Of a stretch of DNA of 64,000 bases, positions 43,859 through 53,713 are shown piece by piece. Made by a program: the position numbers and the translations under genes. Within the stretch, counting starts at the first letter, position 1. Each line of letters starts with the position of its first letter. The notes below the pieces were generated by a model. It was given only the letters and a program-made list of their open reading frames with translations. It made no database searches and had not been told where the DNA came from. The DNA comes from Marinobacter goseongensis (GTDB taxonomy: Bacteria; Pseudomonadota; Gammaproteobacteria; Pseudomonadales; Oleiphilaceae): positions 1 to 64,000 of the forward strand of contig NZ_JAKZAI010000002.1 in NCBI RefSeq assembly GCF_023156235.1, read 5' to 3'.

Positions 43859-45871
43859 ATGCGACGGATACTGAGCAAGATTTTTCTGGCCTCATTCCTG
43901 GCTGGCCTCTTCCTGCCCGCCTCGCTTGTCGCCCAGGCACCGCCTGCGCCTGAGCTGGCCGACAGTGCTGACGTGCGCATCATCGTCGATATATCCGGCT
44001 CCATGAAAGACAACGACCCCGATAACCTTCGCCAACCTGCCGTCCGGCTTCTGGCGCGTTTGCTTCCGGAACGCGCAAGCGCCGGTGTGTGGACCTTCGG
44101 GCAGTACGTCAACATGCTGGTGCCCTACGACTCTGTTGACGACGCCTGGCGCGAGCTCGCCATCAACCGGTCTGCAGGCATCAACTCCGTGGCCCTGCGA
44201 ACCAATCTGGGCGAAGCCATCAAAGTGGCCAGCGATGACTACTTCACGAAGGGCGACCTTAGCGGCACCGACTTCATTCTGCTGACCGACGGCAAAGTGG
44301 ACGTATCGGCGAGCGCCGACGCTAACCGGCAAGAGCGCGAGCGTATTCTTGGTCCGGTCCTTGACCGGCTGGTTCGCAAGGGGGCAACGTTCCATACTGT
44401 GGCGCTGTCCGACGAGGCTGACCGCGAGTTTCTCGAAACCCTGGCCGATCGCACTGGTGGGAGCTATAACGTGGCGCCCTCGGCGAACGCGCTGAACCTG
44501 GCCTTTTTGGACGCCCTCAATGCGGCGGTTCCACAGGAACAGTTGCCCATTGAGGGAGACGGCTTTGTCGTAGACAGCGGGGTGCAGGAATTCACCGCGC
44601 TGATTTTCTGGGGAGAAGATGAAACCAGTGCAACGCGGAAGCTGGAACTGACCGACCCCGAGGGCAGTGGGGCGGTGGTTGGTGACACGGGAGAAGGCAT
44701 GCGGTGGGCGCGCGAGCCCGGTTACGACCTGATCACCGTCACTGAACCGCGACCGGGCAAATGGCGGATAAACGGTGAGCTGGGCGAGGGCAGTCGTGTC
44801 ACCGTTGTCAGTGACCTGCGCATGGTTGTGTCGCCGGTGCCGTCATCGTTCAGCGAAGCGCAGCCTTTGGCTCTGCAGATTGCCTTTTTCGAGGACGAGA
44901 AAAAGCTGACCGATCCGGACTTTCTTGGGGTGCTGGAGGTTAGGGTGACGGTGACGTCGGAAGACAACCGAAGCGGCACCAAGGTTTTGTCTTCCGGTCA
45001 ACCGCCGGCCAACGGGCTATACGGCGATACCATCAGCGCGCTCCCTGCGGCCGGCCGGTACACCATTGAGGTGATCGCTGATGGCCAGACCTTCTCCCGG
45101 AAATTCAGCAGTTTCAGTCGTTTCGAGATGCCGGAGGAAGCGGTTCTATCCCCGCCTGACGATAGCCTGCTGGCCGCCGGCGAGGATGCTCCAGCGACCG
45201 AGAACCGTGAACTCGCAGGTGAACCGGCTTCAGGGCAAAAAGCCGAGTCCGAAGCCGAGCCTGCGGGCGGTGGGCCTATCGATATCAGCAAAGTGGAAGA
45301 ACCGACCAACATCGAGGAAGCGCCGCCCCGGCCTGCACCTGCTGAAAGCGAGGAGCCGGGCTCCCCGGCGTGGCTGTTGGTGGCCGCGGCTTTGGGTGCG
45401 GTTGTGGTGGCGGGAGGTGGCCTGTTTCTGCTTTATCGCCGTAAAACAGCGTCGGAGCCGTCCGGGGACCCGGACAGTGGCGCTGTTGATAACATCGACA
45501 GTCACGAAGAGACGGTGCCGGTTGTCGAGCCTGAGGGGATATCCGACGAAGTTCCCGAGCTGGAGCCAGAATCCGAGCCAGTGCAAGAATCGAAGCAGGA
45601 ACCGGAGCCCGGACCGGAACCAGCGACAGCGGCTGAAGCCACTGATGCCGGGGCAACCGATGACAGCGATGATGGCATTCCCGTTGGCGAGCCGTTGAAC
45701 GAGCCTGAGGAGGAACTGCCGGTTTTGGCAGAAGGCGAAGACGAGCCTGTGGATGAGTTCGGCCTCGAAGACTTCGATCTGTCAGAGTTTGACGATCTCC
45801 CGGATTTCGATGACCAAAAGAAGGGCCGGCTCGATAACGATGAGCCCGATGAAACAGAACCGAAAAAATAG
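43859..45871 (+). CDS. Secreted/membrane VWA-domain protein with acidic tail
   Basis: The 670-residue protein has a signal peptide ending near SLVAQA (residue 26), followed by a von Willebrand factor A domain with the metal site DISGSMK from Asp44. After a linker comes one transmembrane helix at about 500-523 (WLLVAAALGAVVVAGGGLFLLYRR). The cytosolic tail is very acidic and proline-rich, with repeated EPEPE-type runs and a final DFDLSEFDDLPDFDD cluster. VWA proteins bind partners in the periplasm. It lies 78 nt before a MoxR ATPase and a second VWA protein, a frequent functional grouping. Confidence 0.82.
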   Translation: MRRILSKIFLASFLAGLFLPASLVAQAPPAPELADSADVRIIVDISGSMKDNDPDNLRQPAVRLLARLLPERASAGVWTFGQYVNMLVPYDSVDDAWRELAINRSAGINSVALRTNLGEAIKVASDDYFTKGDLSGTDFILLTDGKVDVSASADANRQERERILGPVLDRLVRKGATFHTVALSDEADREFLETLADRTGGSYNVAPSANALNLAFLDALNAAVPQEQLPIEGDGFVVDSGVQEFTALIFWGEDETSATRKLELTDPEGSGAVVGDTGEGMRWAREPGYDLITVTEPRPGKWRINGELGEGSRVTVVSDLRMVVSPVPSSFSEAQPLALQIAFFEDEKKLTDPDFLGVLEVRVTVTSEDNRSGTKVLSSGQPPANGLYGDTISALPAAGRYTIEVIADGQTFSRKFSSFSRFEMPEEAVLSPPDDSLLAAGEDAPATENRELAGEPASGQKAESEAEPAGGGPIDISKVEEPTNIEEAPPRPAPAESEEPGSPAWLLVAAALGAVVVAGGGLFLLYRRKTASEPSGDPDSGAVDNIDSHEETVPVVEPEGISDEVPELEPESEPVQESKQEPEPGPEPATAAEATDAGATDDSDDGIPVGEPLNEPEEELPVLAEGEDEPVDEFGLEDFDLSEFDDLPDFDDQKKGRLDNDEPDETEPKK

Positions 45872-45949
45872 TCCGGGGTGTTAAGGTGGTGGCTCAGGCC
45901 TTTATACTCCTCGCCCGGATGATTTGATAACCGAACAGGAACCAACAGC

Positions 45950-46792
45950 ATGAAGTTTACCGGTACCGAAAAATACGTAGCCACTGATGACTTGCAAATG
46001 GCGGTGAATGCGGCCATCTCGCTGCAACGCCCGCTGCTCATTAAAGGTGAGCCCGGCACCGGCAAAACCCTGCTGGCAGAGGAAATGGCGTCTTCCCTGG
46101 GAATGCGGCTGATCCCCTGGCACATCAAGTCCACGACCAAGGCTCAGCAGGGGCTTTACGAGTACGATGCGGTATCACGCCTTCGCGACTCTCAGCTTGG
46201 TGATGAAAAGGTCAAGGACATCAGCAACTACATTGTCAAAGGCAAGCTCTGGGAAGCCTTTGAAGCCGACGAACAGGTGGTACTGCTGATCGACGAGATC
46301 GACAAGGCAGACATTGAGTTTCCAAACGATTTGCTGCTCGAGCTGGATCGCATGGAGTTTTTTGTCTATGAAACCCAGCAGTTCGTGAAGGCCAAGCAAC
46401 GTCCCATCATCGTCATTACCAGTAACAACGAGAAGGAACTGCCGGATGCCTTTCTGCGTCGCTGTTTCTTCCACTACATCAGTTTTCCCGATCACGATAC
46501 GATGAAAGATATCGTCGATGTGCATTTCCCCGGCCTGCAGCAGGCCATTGTACGTGATGCTCTCGAAGTCTTTTTCGATGTGCGCAAGGTACCCGGGCTG
46601 AAAAAGAAACCGTCCACCTCGGAACTGATCGATTGGCTCAAGCTGCTGATGGCCGATGAACTGTCTGCCAAAATGCTTCAGGAAAAAGACACCAGCTCGG
46701 CTCTGCCACCGCTCTACGGGGCGTTGGTGAAAAACGAACAGGACGTTCACCTGTTGCAGAAACTGGCATTTATGGCGCGTCGTCGCAGCTGA
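45950..46792 (+). CDS. MoxR-family AAA+ ATPase
   Basis: The 280-residue cytosolic ATPase has Walker A GEPGTGKT at about 30-37 and Walker B LLIDEIDKADIEFPNDLLLELD near 107. TSNNEKELPDAFLRRC then holds sensor 1 and the arginine finger. MoxR proteins act as chaperones that insert cofactors or activate partner complexes through a VWA-domain partner. The CoxE-like gene 22 nt downstream is that partner. The target complex is not evident here. Confidence 0.93.
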   Translation: MKFTGTEKYVATDDLQMAVNAAISLQRPLLIKGEPGTGKTLLAEEMASSLGMRLIPWHIKSTTKAQQGLYEYDAVSRLRDSQLGDEKVKDISNYIVKGKLWEAFEADEQVVLLIDEIDKADIEFPNDLLLELDRMEFFVYETQQFVKAKQRPIIVITSNNEKELPDAFLRRCFFHYISFPDHDTMKDIVDVHFPGLQQAIVRDALEVFFDVRKVPGLKKKPSTSELIDWLKLLMADELSAKMLQEKDTSSALPPLYGALVKNEQDVHLLQKLAFMARRRS

Positions 46793-46814
46793 CATTCAGC
46801 AAGAGCTATACCTT

Positions 46815-47993
46815 ATGTTGATCGATTTTTTTCTCGAAGTACGGCGGGCGAAAGTGCCTGCCAGCCTGCGCGAATTTCTCGACCTGCTGGAGGCCCTGCA
46901 GCATCGCCTGGCCTTTGCCGATATGGAAGAGTTCTATTACCTGTCAAGGTTGTGCCTGGTGAAAGATGAGCGCCACTTCGACAAGTTTGATCGAGCGTTC
47001 AAGGCCTATTTCGAAGGTATTGAAAACCTTGAAGACCTGATGGAAATGCTGATTCCGGACGATTGGCTCCGTGCCGAGTTCGAGAAGCATCTCAGCGAGG
47101 AAGACAAGGCCAAGATCGATTCCCTGGGCGGCCTTGAAGAATTGATCGAAACCTTCAAAAAGCGCATGGAAGAGCAGCAGGAGCGGCATGCCGGTGGTAA
47201 CAAGTGGGTGGGCACCGGGGGCACGTCGCCTTTCGGGGCCAACGGCTACAATCCCGAGGGTTTCCGGATCGGCCAGAAAAACGGCCGTCAGGGCCGCGCT
47301 GTCAAAGTATGGGAAAAGCGGGAATACAAGGACCTTGATGACAGCATTACCCTTGGTATCCGCAACATCAAAGTGGCCATGCGTCGGTTGCGTAAGTTTG
47401 CCCGCCAGGGTGCCGCCGATCAGCTGGACATGGACGACACCATACGGTCCACCGCCCGTAACGCCGGTTACCTCGACCTGAAAATGGTCCCCGAGCGTCA
47501 CAATGCGGTCAAAGTGCTGATTTTTTTCGACGTTGGTGGTTCCATGGACCCCCACGTGCGGGTGTGTGAGGAGTTGTTCTCGGCTGCCCGTATGGAGTTC
47601 AAGCACATGGAGTACTTCTACTTTCATAACTTTGTGTATGAGAGTGTGTGGAAGAACAACATTCGCCGCATGAACGAGACCACCAACACCTGGGATATCC
47701 TCAACAAGTACACACCGGACTACAAAGTCATTTTCGTGGGTGATGCCACCATGGCACCCTATGAAATTTCCCACCCTGGCGGTTCCATTGAGCACTGGAA
47801 CGAGGAAGCCGGGGCCACGTGGTTTCAGCGGATAACCGATCATTTCCGCAAGGTGGTCTGGTTGAATCCGCTACCGGAAAGTTACTGGGGAAGCGGTGGC
47901 TCTCTGGGCATGACCCGTCAGCTGGTGGAAGATCACATGTACCCACTGACGATGGATGGTCTCGAGTCGGCGATGAAGCAACTGAGCAAATAA
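46815..47993 (+). CDS. CoxE-like VWA-domain protein
   Basis: The 392-residue protein is the usual partner of a MoxR ATPase. A helical N-terminal part (to about 190) is followed by a VWA domain beginning KVLIFFDVGGSMD. The metal-site motif here is DVGGSM from Asp239, so the first of the two conserved serines of the DxSxS site is glycine. I believe that is common in this subgroup, but it would weaken canonical metal binding. The sequence ends MKQLSK. It is probably cotranscribed with the MoxR gene. Confidence 0.88.
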   Translation: MLIDFFLEVRRAKVPASLREFLDLLEALQHRLAFADMEEFYYLSRLCLVKDERHFDKFDRAFKAYFEGIENLEDLMEMLIPDDWLRAEFEKHLSEEDKAKIDSLGGLEELIETFKKRMEEQQERHAGGNKWVGTGGTSPFGANGYNPEGFRIGQKNGRQGRAVKVWEKREYKDLDDSITLGIRNIKVAMRRLRKFARQGAADQLDMDDTIRSTARNAGYLDLKMVPERHNAVKVLIFFDVGGSMDPHVRVCEELFSAARMEFKHMEYFYFHNFVYESVWKNNIRRMNETTNTWDILNKYTPDYKVIFVGDATMAPYEISHPGGSIEHWNEEAGATWFQRITDHFRKVVWLNPLPESYWGSGGSLGMTRQLVEDHMYPLTMDGLESAMKQLSK

Positions 47994-48298
47994 AAAAGCC
48001 GATGCGGTTGAGTGCATCGGCAAAGCTCGGCATTTCAAACGGGGTAGCGGTCAAGGCTCCCCCGTCCCCTGAGCCTGAGCAATTACGGGGCCACCTGAAA
48101 TTTCTTCTTTGAAAACAGTGCGCAAGTGGACTGTCCGGGTCGCACCAGCCTGTCCGGGTGTATCATTTGTGCAACACCCGTCAAAAAAGTCGACACGTCG
48201 AGTTGTCCAATTGGTGATCTGGATACCGTTCTTGCCGATTACCTGATGTTACCCTCCCTGTCAGTTTGTAACGGAACATTACAAAAGGCAGGAAGCGT
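47994..48298. other. Gene-free stretch before the envelope operon
   Basis: This 305-nt gap follows the CoxE-like gene. It has a perfect inverted repeat GCCGATGC/GCATCGGC (47998-48021) that could stop transcription. A 10-nt direct repeat CTGTCCGGGT at 48131-48140 and 48150-48159, 19 nt apart, could be a regulator site. GGAAG lies before the ATG at 48299. No ORF is convincing here. Confidence 0.5.
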
Positions 48299-48859
48299 AT
48301 GGTCGCCACAGAACAGGCAAGGGTAGCTACCGCGAGAGTGTCCCGGGCGGGGCAGAATGCGCTGGCAGCAGCAGTCGCTCTGCTGATCGTAATGACCCCG
48401 GCACTGACCACCGCTGACGATCTCAACTCTGATATCAATCGCCTGAAAGCCCAGGTCGCCGATCTGGCCGGCGAGCTCTACGCGCTTGAAGAATCCATTT
48501 TGCATCCCGCCGATACCCAAGTGGCAGTATTCCTGACACTTGCCCGCAAAGATGTCCTGGAACTTGATTCTATTGAGCTGTTCGTCAATGACACTCCGGT
48601 GTCTTCGCATCTGTACACCGACCGGGAACGCCAGTCGTTGCAACAGGGTGGGGTGCAGCAGCTGTATCTGGGCAATGTGCCTCACGGGGAACATGAGCTC
48701 AGGGCGGTGCTGACAGCACGAACGGGCAATGACCGTTACATTCGTCGAGAAGCCGAACACCGCTTTCAAAAGCGTCCCGGGGAATCACGTATCCAGTTGT
48801 CGCTGGACGCACGGGCTCCGGATTACGAACCCCGGTTCCTGTTCTCGGAATGGAAGTAG
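48299..48859 (+). CDS. Small exported coiled-coil protein of unknown function, first gene of the envelope operon
   Basis: The 186-residue product has a signal-like hydrophobic stretch (about residues 21-38, ending PALTTADD). A short coiled coil follows at about 40-65 (INRLKAQVADLAGELYALEE), then a beta-rich domain with VFLTLARKD and LELDSIELFVND. No known domain is recognised. It lies 6 nt before the next gene and opens the nine-gene run to the AgmX/PglI-like gene, so it is probably periplasmic and part of the same machine. Confidence 0.75.
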   Translation: MVATEQARVATARVSRAGQNALAAAVALLIVMTPALTTADDLNSDINRLKAQVADLAGELYALEESILHPADTQVAVFLTLARKDVLELDSIELFVNDTPVSSHLYTDRERQSLQQGGVQQLYLGNVPHGEHELRAVLTARTGNDRYIRREAEHRFQKRPGESRIQLSLDARAPDYEPRFLFSEWK

Positions 48860-48865
48860 TGTGGC

Positions 48866-50539
48866 ATGGATGCTGACGTCAGGATGAGTCGCTCTTTCGT
48901 TCGTAACGTCCGGTTCGCTCTGGTTGCCGTGGGCGTCCTGACGGTCTGTGGGCAAAATGTTGCGTTTGCGGGCAATGCCACAGAAGTCGCGCGTATGGCT
49001 GCGCTGGCGCAATTCGACCTTGCTGCCGGTAAGCCCCGGTTGGCGCTTGCGCGGACGGAGGGCTCACAAGGCGAGAGTGTGGCCTGGCAGAGGGCCCGGG
49101 CGCTTATGGGAACCGGGCAAGTGGTCAGGGCCCGCGACCTGCTTGAACGCCAGCTGCAAGGTCAGACCCACCGTGGTGACGCTGCGTTGATATTGGGGCG
49201 AATCGCTAACAGTGAGGGTGATGCCGCCGGCGCATCCCGCTATTTCGACACGGCCGCTAGGCTGGGTTTCGGGGAAACGCGACAACAAGCCCTGTATGAG
49301 CTGGCGGCTTTGAAGCTCGGAGCAGATGATCCGGACGCCGCAGGACAGTTGCTTGCTAAGATGGAGCCGGGGTATTGGGCTGCACTGGGCTATATGAATC
49401 TGGCGGGCGTTTACAGCATCAGGGATCTCAACGCGGCTCGTCCGCTGGTCGCGTTGCGAGTTGCCCTGGCGATGTCAGAGCAGGATGCCATGGGTGAGCG
49501 GAGCGCTTCATTGCGCAGCCAATTACTGGTCAGGGTGGGGTACCTGTCCTATCTGCAGGAAGATCATGAAAAGGCCATCGGGTTCTTTGAACAGGTTCCC
49601 CTCAATAGCTATCACATGCCACGGGCTCTGTACCTGCACGGCCTTGCTCTTGCCGCTCGTGATAACCATCGGGCAGCCATGCAGTCCTGGCATCGCGCCA
49701 GGAAATACCCGCTGGCTTACCCGGGTGTTGAGGATGCCTGGCTCGGAATGGGCCGGGGGTACGACCTGTCCGGTTACCTGGGACAGGCGGGTGAGGCGTA
49801 TCTTGCTGCCAATGCCTCCTATGAGAGCGAGCGGGTCACTCTGAAAAAGCTGGCCGCTCGAATAGAGGCTGACGGGGCCTGGAAGGCGTTGATCCTAGAC
49901 GCCAGGGGATCGGATGCCCAGTGGTTCCTCGCCGACAGCCGAACTCTGACCCAGCCGCGCATGGCCTATCTGCTGCAATTCATGGAGAGTTCGGTGGCCC
50001 AGGAGGCGGTCAGCCGGGTCTCTGAACTGGTTGACCTCAAGCTTTATCTGGCGGAAAAGCAACAAAACCTTATCGTGTGGAAGACCTCATTGCGCGAACG
50101 GCTGGCTACAGATCCCGGTTCAGCCGGGATGCGCTGGGCAGGTCTGGCTGACAGGGCGGAAACGCTGAGGGAACAGGTTCAGGCGCTGGCACAACGCCAG
50201 GGTGCCAAGTCAGTCCCGGATGAGCTATCGAACACGGCTGAGACACTGAGCGCCGTGGAAAACGCGCTGAACGCATTGGAGCAGCGGTTGGCGAAAAGAG
50301 ACGCCCAGATTGCTGCTCTGGTGCGCCGTGCGGATGCCGCCCTGACTAACATTCAATCGCTCAGCTCACAGGTGGCGAAGCTGCAGGAACGGGCCGAATC
50401 CAGTCTCGACCGTGTAGCGCTGACCTTTGTTTCAGATCAGGACAAGCGGATGGCGTTCGCTCTGGACAAAACCGAGCAACAGATTGCCCACCTTTACGAA
50501 TACCTCGCCCTGGAAGCGCTTGAGCGGGGTGGACAATGA
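48866..50539 (+). CDS. Exported helical-repeat (TPR-like) protein with C-terminal coiled coil
   Basis: The 557-residue protein has a signal-like segment (about 12-32) then helical repeats of the TPR type through about residue 350. These include LALAMSEQDAMGERSAS and EDHEKAIGFFEQVP-type blocks and a GYDLSGYLGQAGEAYLAA repeat. Residues about 455-530 form a coiled coil (LSAVENALNALEQRLAKRDA). It would work in the periplasm as a scaffold. I start at 48866 on spacing from GGAAG. It overlaps the next gene by 4 nt. Confidence 0.78.
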   Translation: MDADVRMSRSFVRNVRFALVAVGVLTVCGQNVAFAGNATEVARMAALAQFDLAAGKPRLALARTEGSQGESVAWQRARALMGTGQVVRARDLLERQLQGQTHRGDAALILGRIANSEGDAAGASRYFDTAARLGFGETRQQALYELAALKLGADDPDAAGQLLAKMEPGYWAALGYMNLAGVYSIRDLNAARPLVALRVALAMSEQDAMGERSASLRSQLLVRVGYLSYLQEDHEKAIGFFEQVPLNSYHMPRALYLHGLALAARDNHRAAMQSWHRARKYPLAYPGVEDAWLGMGRGYDLSGYLGQAGEAYLAANASYESERVTLKKLAARIEADGAWKALILDARGSDAQWFLADSRTLTQPRMAYLLQFMESSVAQEAVSRVSELVDLKLYLAEKQQNLIVWKTSLRERLATDPGSAGMRWAGLADRAETLREQVQALAQRQGAKSVPDELSNTAETLSAVENALNALEQRLAKRDAQIAALVRRADAALTNIQSLSSQVAKLQERAESSLDRVALTFVSDQDKRMAFALDKTEQQIAHLYEYLALEALERGGQ

Positions 50540-53340
50540 GTCACCTGATTTACGGCATGTCGCGTCGCTGTCGTGACTGGGTTGGCGTCGTCCTGTTGCT
50601 GACGGCAACGCCGGTGCTGGCCCAGGAATCCTTCCGTGTCGAATTGGGCCGTGACGGTGAAACCATCGGCGATATGCGTCCGGTATTCCTGACGTTCGAA
50701 GCCCGCCCCATGCCGGCGATATCGCCGGAGGAAGTAGCTCGCCGTTATCAGCGGCTTTTTGACTCCACCGACAAGCCGGAGGTGCGAATCGACGCGCTGA
50801 ACCGGTTGGCCAATATCCAGCACGCTACCGGGCACGTGGTGCAGCCTGATGTCGAAGAGGAACAGCGGCTTTACCGCGAAGCTCTGGGGAGTTATGAGGC
50901 GATCGTTGAACGGGGTGCCTTTCAGGGCAAGCTGGATGAACTGCTGTATCAGATGGCCAAGGCTCATGCCTATGTGGGGCAGGGAGGCGAGTCCATGCAG
51001 CGGCTCAAACAGCTGGTTGGGCTGTATCCAGAATCAGCACTGGTGCCGGAAGCACGCTTCCGCATTGCCGAATCGGCGTTTTCGGCCGGCCGCTACGTCG
51101 AAGCGGAGGCAGAATACGGCCGCTTGATCGCCGGTGATGAGGGGGGCGGTTTGAAAATCAAAGCCCGCTACATGCAGGGCTGGAGTCAGTTCAAACAGGG
51201 CGCCGGAGCCTGGGGCCGGTCGGCCGCCTCGTTTCTTGAAGTGCTGGATCAGCGCATGCCGGATCAGGCCAGTATCGCGCACGTTTCCGACAGTGATCTG
51301 GAGCTGGTGGATGATACGCTCCGTATGCTGGCGCTGATGGCCGCTGAGACCGACGGGGCAGATGCGTTGTTAGCCTGGCTCAGTGAGGCTGGCTCAAAAC
51401 CCTATGACTACCTGTTGTTTGATCGACTCGCGGACTATTACGCAAGCAAGGGCCGGCATGCCGACAGCGTGGCGGTGAATCAGCGGTTCGTGGAATTGCA
51501 GCCCGGACACATGGCTGTGCCGGCGTTTATGGCGCAGGTGGTGGAAGTGTGGCGTCAGTCTGGCGAGCAGGGGCAAGCGCGGCGCGGCCAGGCAGCATTC
51601 GTCGCGGCGTTCGAGGAGGCGGAAGCATACCAGCGGCTGGATGCGAAGGATCAGGCATTGTGGCGGACGTTCGGCCGCGAGCTTGCGGACTATCACTACA
51701 GCCGGGGTCAGAACAGTTCCGATCCGGAGCAGTTTGCCCGCGCCGCTGGGTATTACGAGCGCCTCGGTATGCATGACGCAGCGCCGGGAGACATTTTCAG
51801 GCTGGCAGGGGACGCGCGCCTCCAGTCCGGTGACTTTGCTCGGGCGCTGACCAATTATCGGCAGGCCGCTTATGACACGCCCGGTTATCAGGACTCTGCC
51901 GATGCCGCCTGGGCGGCGGTCGTCATCCAGCGTGACGGCGCGTACCAGCGCATTGACCACCCGGTCACGCTCGAGGCGCTCTCTGACGAGGCAGAGCGTT
52001 TCGAAGCCATCTTTCAAAATGACGCGAGGCTACCCGCCTTGTATGCCGATCTTGCCAATCGGTGGCTTGAACAAGGAGAGCTGACTCAAGCCCGGCGATT
52101 TGCCGAACGCGTGCATCAGCTGCACGGATCACAACCTGCAGATCAATACATTGCCTGGCTGGTTTTGGGCGAAATCCACACAGATTCGGACGACCATCGA
52201 GCCGCGGAAAATGCCTGGCGCAAGGCTGACAGCCTGATTCAATCCGGTGTCCTGAAGGATATCGATTCCGAGGAAACCCGGGCTGTGAAGCGCCAACTGG
52301 CTGCCGCCATATACCGTCAGGGCGAGGCCGCCCAGAGTTCCGGTGAGACCGATCTGGCTGTGGCCCACTTCCAGCGCGTTGATTCCGTGTTTCCGGGCTC
52401 AGATATTGCAATCAAGGGCCGCTACGATGCCGCAAACAGCCTGCTTCTGGCGGAGCGCTGGCAGAGTGCCGTCAACGAATTCATCCGGTTCCGCGGCGAT
52501 TTTCCCGAACATCAACTGAGCCGCCACATCAGCGATAAGCTGGTGCTGGCTTACGAATCCTCTGACCAGCCGGTTCGGGCGGCTTTGGAGCTGATGGAAG
52601 CGGCCCGGACGGCCGCCGATCCCTGGCCGAACACTCTGCAGGCCGCCGAGTATTTTCATCGTGGGCAGGCCACGGGACGGCGTAATGCCATATATCAGGA
52701 TTACCTGGCAATCGCATCGGAGCCTTCCGGCGCTCCCGAGCATCTGCGTCTGCAACGTATGCGTCAACGTCTGATTAATTCCGGAGTGTCGGTCCCGCAC
52801 TACCGTCAAGACATGGTGAGCGCAGAACTGGCCAGCCAGTGGCATTCTGAGGACACACTGCGCTGGTCTGCCAACTCGGCCCTGGCATTGGGAATATCGG
52901 CTGCGGAGGCATTCGGGGCCATTCCTCTGAACCATCCCCTTCAACAATCCCTGAGCCACAAGCAGCAAGCGCTGGCGCTGGCCACCCAGCGTTTTTCGGA
53001 AGCAGAACAGTTCGATCAGCAAGGTGTCAGATCTGAAACTCTTTACCGACGCGCGGAGCTTTACCGGACCCTTGCCCATGACCTGATGAACTCGGCCGTT
53101 CCCGATGAGCTGAACGATCTTGAGCGGGCCCAGTACCGGATGCTCCTGGAGGAGGAGGCGTATCCCTTCGAGGAAAAAGCGATCAACCTGCATGCGCGAA
53201 ACCACCAGTTATTACCCGACCATGGCTACAACGAATGGGTGGAGAAAAGCCTGAACGCTCTGGCGGAACTGTTCCCGGGCCGCTACGACCGCGACGTTCG
53301 ATGGATGACCTGGACTGGAGAGACGAACGATGACGCCTGA
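50536..53340 (+). CDS. Large periplasmic TPR-repeat protein
   Basis: The 934-residue protein has a signal peptide ending at VLAQ (about residue 30). It is then made of TPR-like helical pairs over most of its length, for example MAKAHAYVGQGGESMQRLKQ and the repeats at about 430-450 (DFARALTNYRQAAYDTPGY). The role of such long TPR proteins is to scaffold envelope complexes. In the Myxococcus Agl-Glt machine TPR proteins such as GltE/AglT play that part, and this gene's position beside the ExbB/ExbD genes suggests a similar role. It overlaps the next gene by 11 nt. Confidence 0.82.
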   Translation: MSHLIYGMSRRCRDWVGVVLLLTATPVLAQESFRVELGRDGETIGDMRPVFLTFEARPMPAISPEEVARRYQRLFDSTDKPEVRIDALNRLANIQHATGHVVQPDVEEEQRLYREALGSYEAIVERGAFQGKLDELLYQMAKAHAYVGQGGESMQRLKQLVGLYPESALVPEARFRIAESAFSAGRYVEAEAEYGRLIAGDEGGGLKIKARYMQGWSQFKQGAGAWGRSAASFLEVLDQRMPDQASIAHVSDSDLELVDDTLRMLALMAAETDGADALLAWLSEAGSKPYDYLLFDRLADYYASKGRHADSVAVNQRFVELQPGHMAVPAFMAQVVEVWRQSGEQGQARRGQAAFVAAFEEAEAYQRLDAKDQALWRTFGRELADYHYSRGQNSSDPEQFARAAGYYERLGMHDAAPGDIFRLAGDARLQSGDFARALTNYRQAAYDTPGYQDSADAAWAAVVIQRDGAYQRIDHPVTLEALSDEAERFEAIFQNDARLPALYADLANRWLEQGELTQARRFAERVHQLHGSQPADQYIAWLVLGEIHTDSDDHRAAENAWRKADSLIQSGVLKDIDSEETRAVKRQLAAAIYRQGEAAQSSGETDLAVAHFQRVDSVFPGSDIAIKGRYDAANSLLLAERWQSAVNEFIRFRGDFPEHQLSRHISDKLVLAYESSDQPVRAALELMEAARTAADPWPNTLQAAEYFHRGQATGRRNAIYQDYLAIASEPSGAPEHLRLQRMRQRLINSGVSVPHYRQDMVSAELASQWHSEDTLRWSANSALALGISAAEAFGAIPLNHPLQQSLSHKQQALALATQRFSEAEQFDQQGVRSETLYRRAELYRTLAHDLMNSAVPDELNDLERAQYRMLLEEEAYPFEEKAINLHARNHQLLPDHGYNEWVEKSLNALAELFPGRYDRDVRWMTWTGETNDDA

Positions 53341-53713
53341 ACGCGTATTGAGCGGATTGCTGGTATGGATGCTGATGTTGGTGGGATGCGCCTCTCAGCC
53401 TCAGCCCATGTCTGAAAAGCCGCCGGCCCAACCCGCCACTCTGGACCCGCAGGCAGTGGTGGCCCTCAACAATCGAGCCCTTTCTCTGAAGGACGAAGGC
53501 GAGTTTCGTGAAGCGGCCAGACTGCTCCGCACCGGTGTTGAGGCGTCTCCTGCAACACCCGAGTTGCACTACAACCTTGCGGTGATTACTGAGCTGTACC
53601 TGCTGGATCTTGAAACCGCTCTGGCTCACTACCGACGCTACCGTGAGCTGACCGGTGACGACGACCGACAGGTGGCTGGCTGGATGGCTGATCTGGAACG
53701 GAGGCTGCAGTAA
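53330..53713 (+). CDS. Small TPR lipoprotein
   Basis: The 127-residue product has a lipoprotein signal with lipobox LMLVGC and Cys20. Two TPR repeats follow (NNRALSLKDEGEFREAARLLRTG and LHYNLAVITELYLLDLETALAHY) between residues about 48 and 110. It should be anchored by lipid to a membrane leaflet and bind partners through the repeats. Its 11-nt overlap with the large TPR gene, and abutment to the next gene, place it in the envelope-machine operon. Confidence 0.82.
   Translation: MTPERVLSGLLVWMLMLVGCASQPQPMSEKPPAQPATLDPQAVVALNNRALSLKDEGEFREAARLLRTGVEASPATPELHYNLAVITELYLLDLETALAHYRRYRELTGDDDRQVAGWMADLERRLQ

Noticed and set aside
46815..47993. Treating the CoxE-like VWA protein as defective because of DVGGSM
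   Set aside because: I believe glycine at this position is common in the subgroup, so I report it only as a variant and do not call the gene broken.
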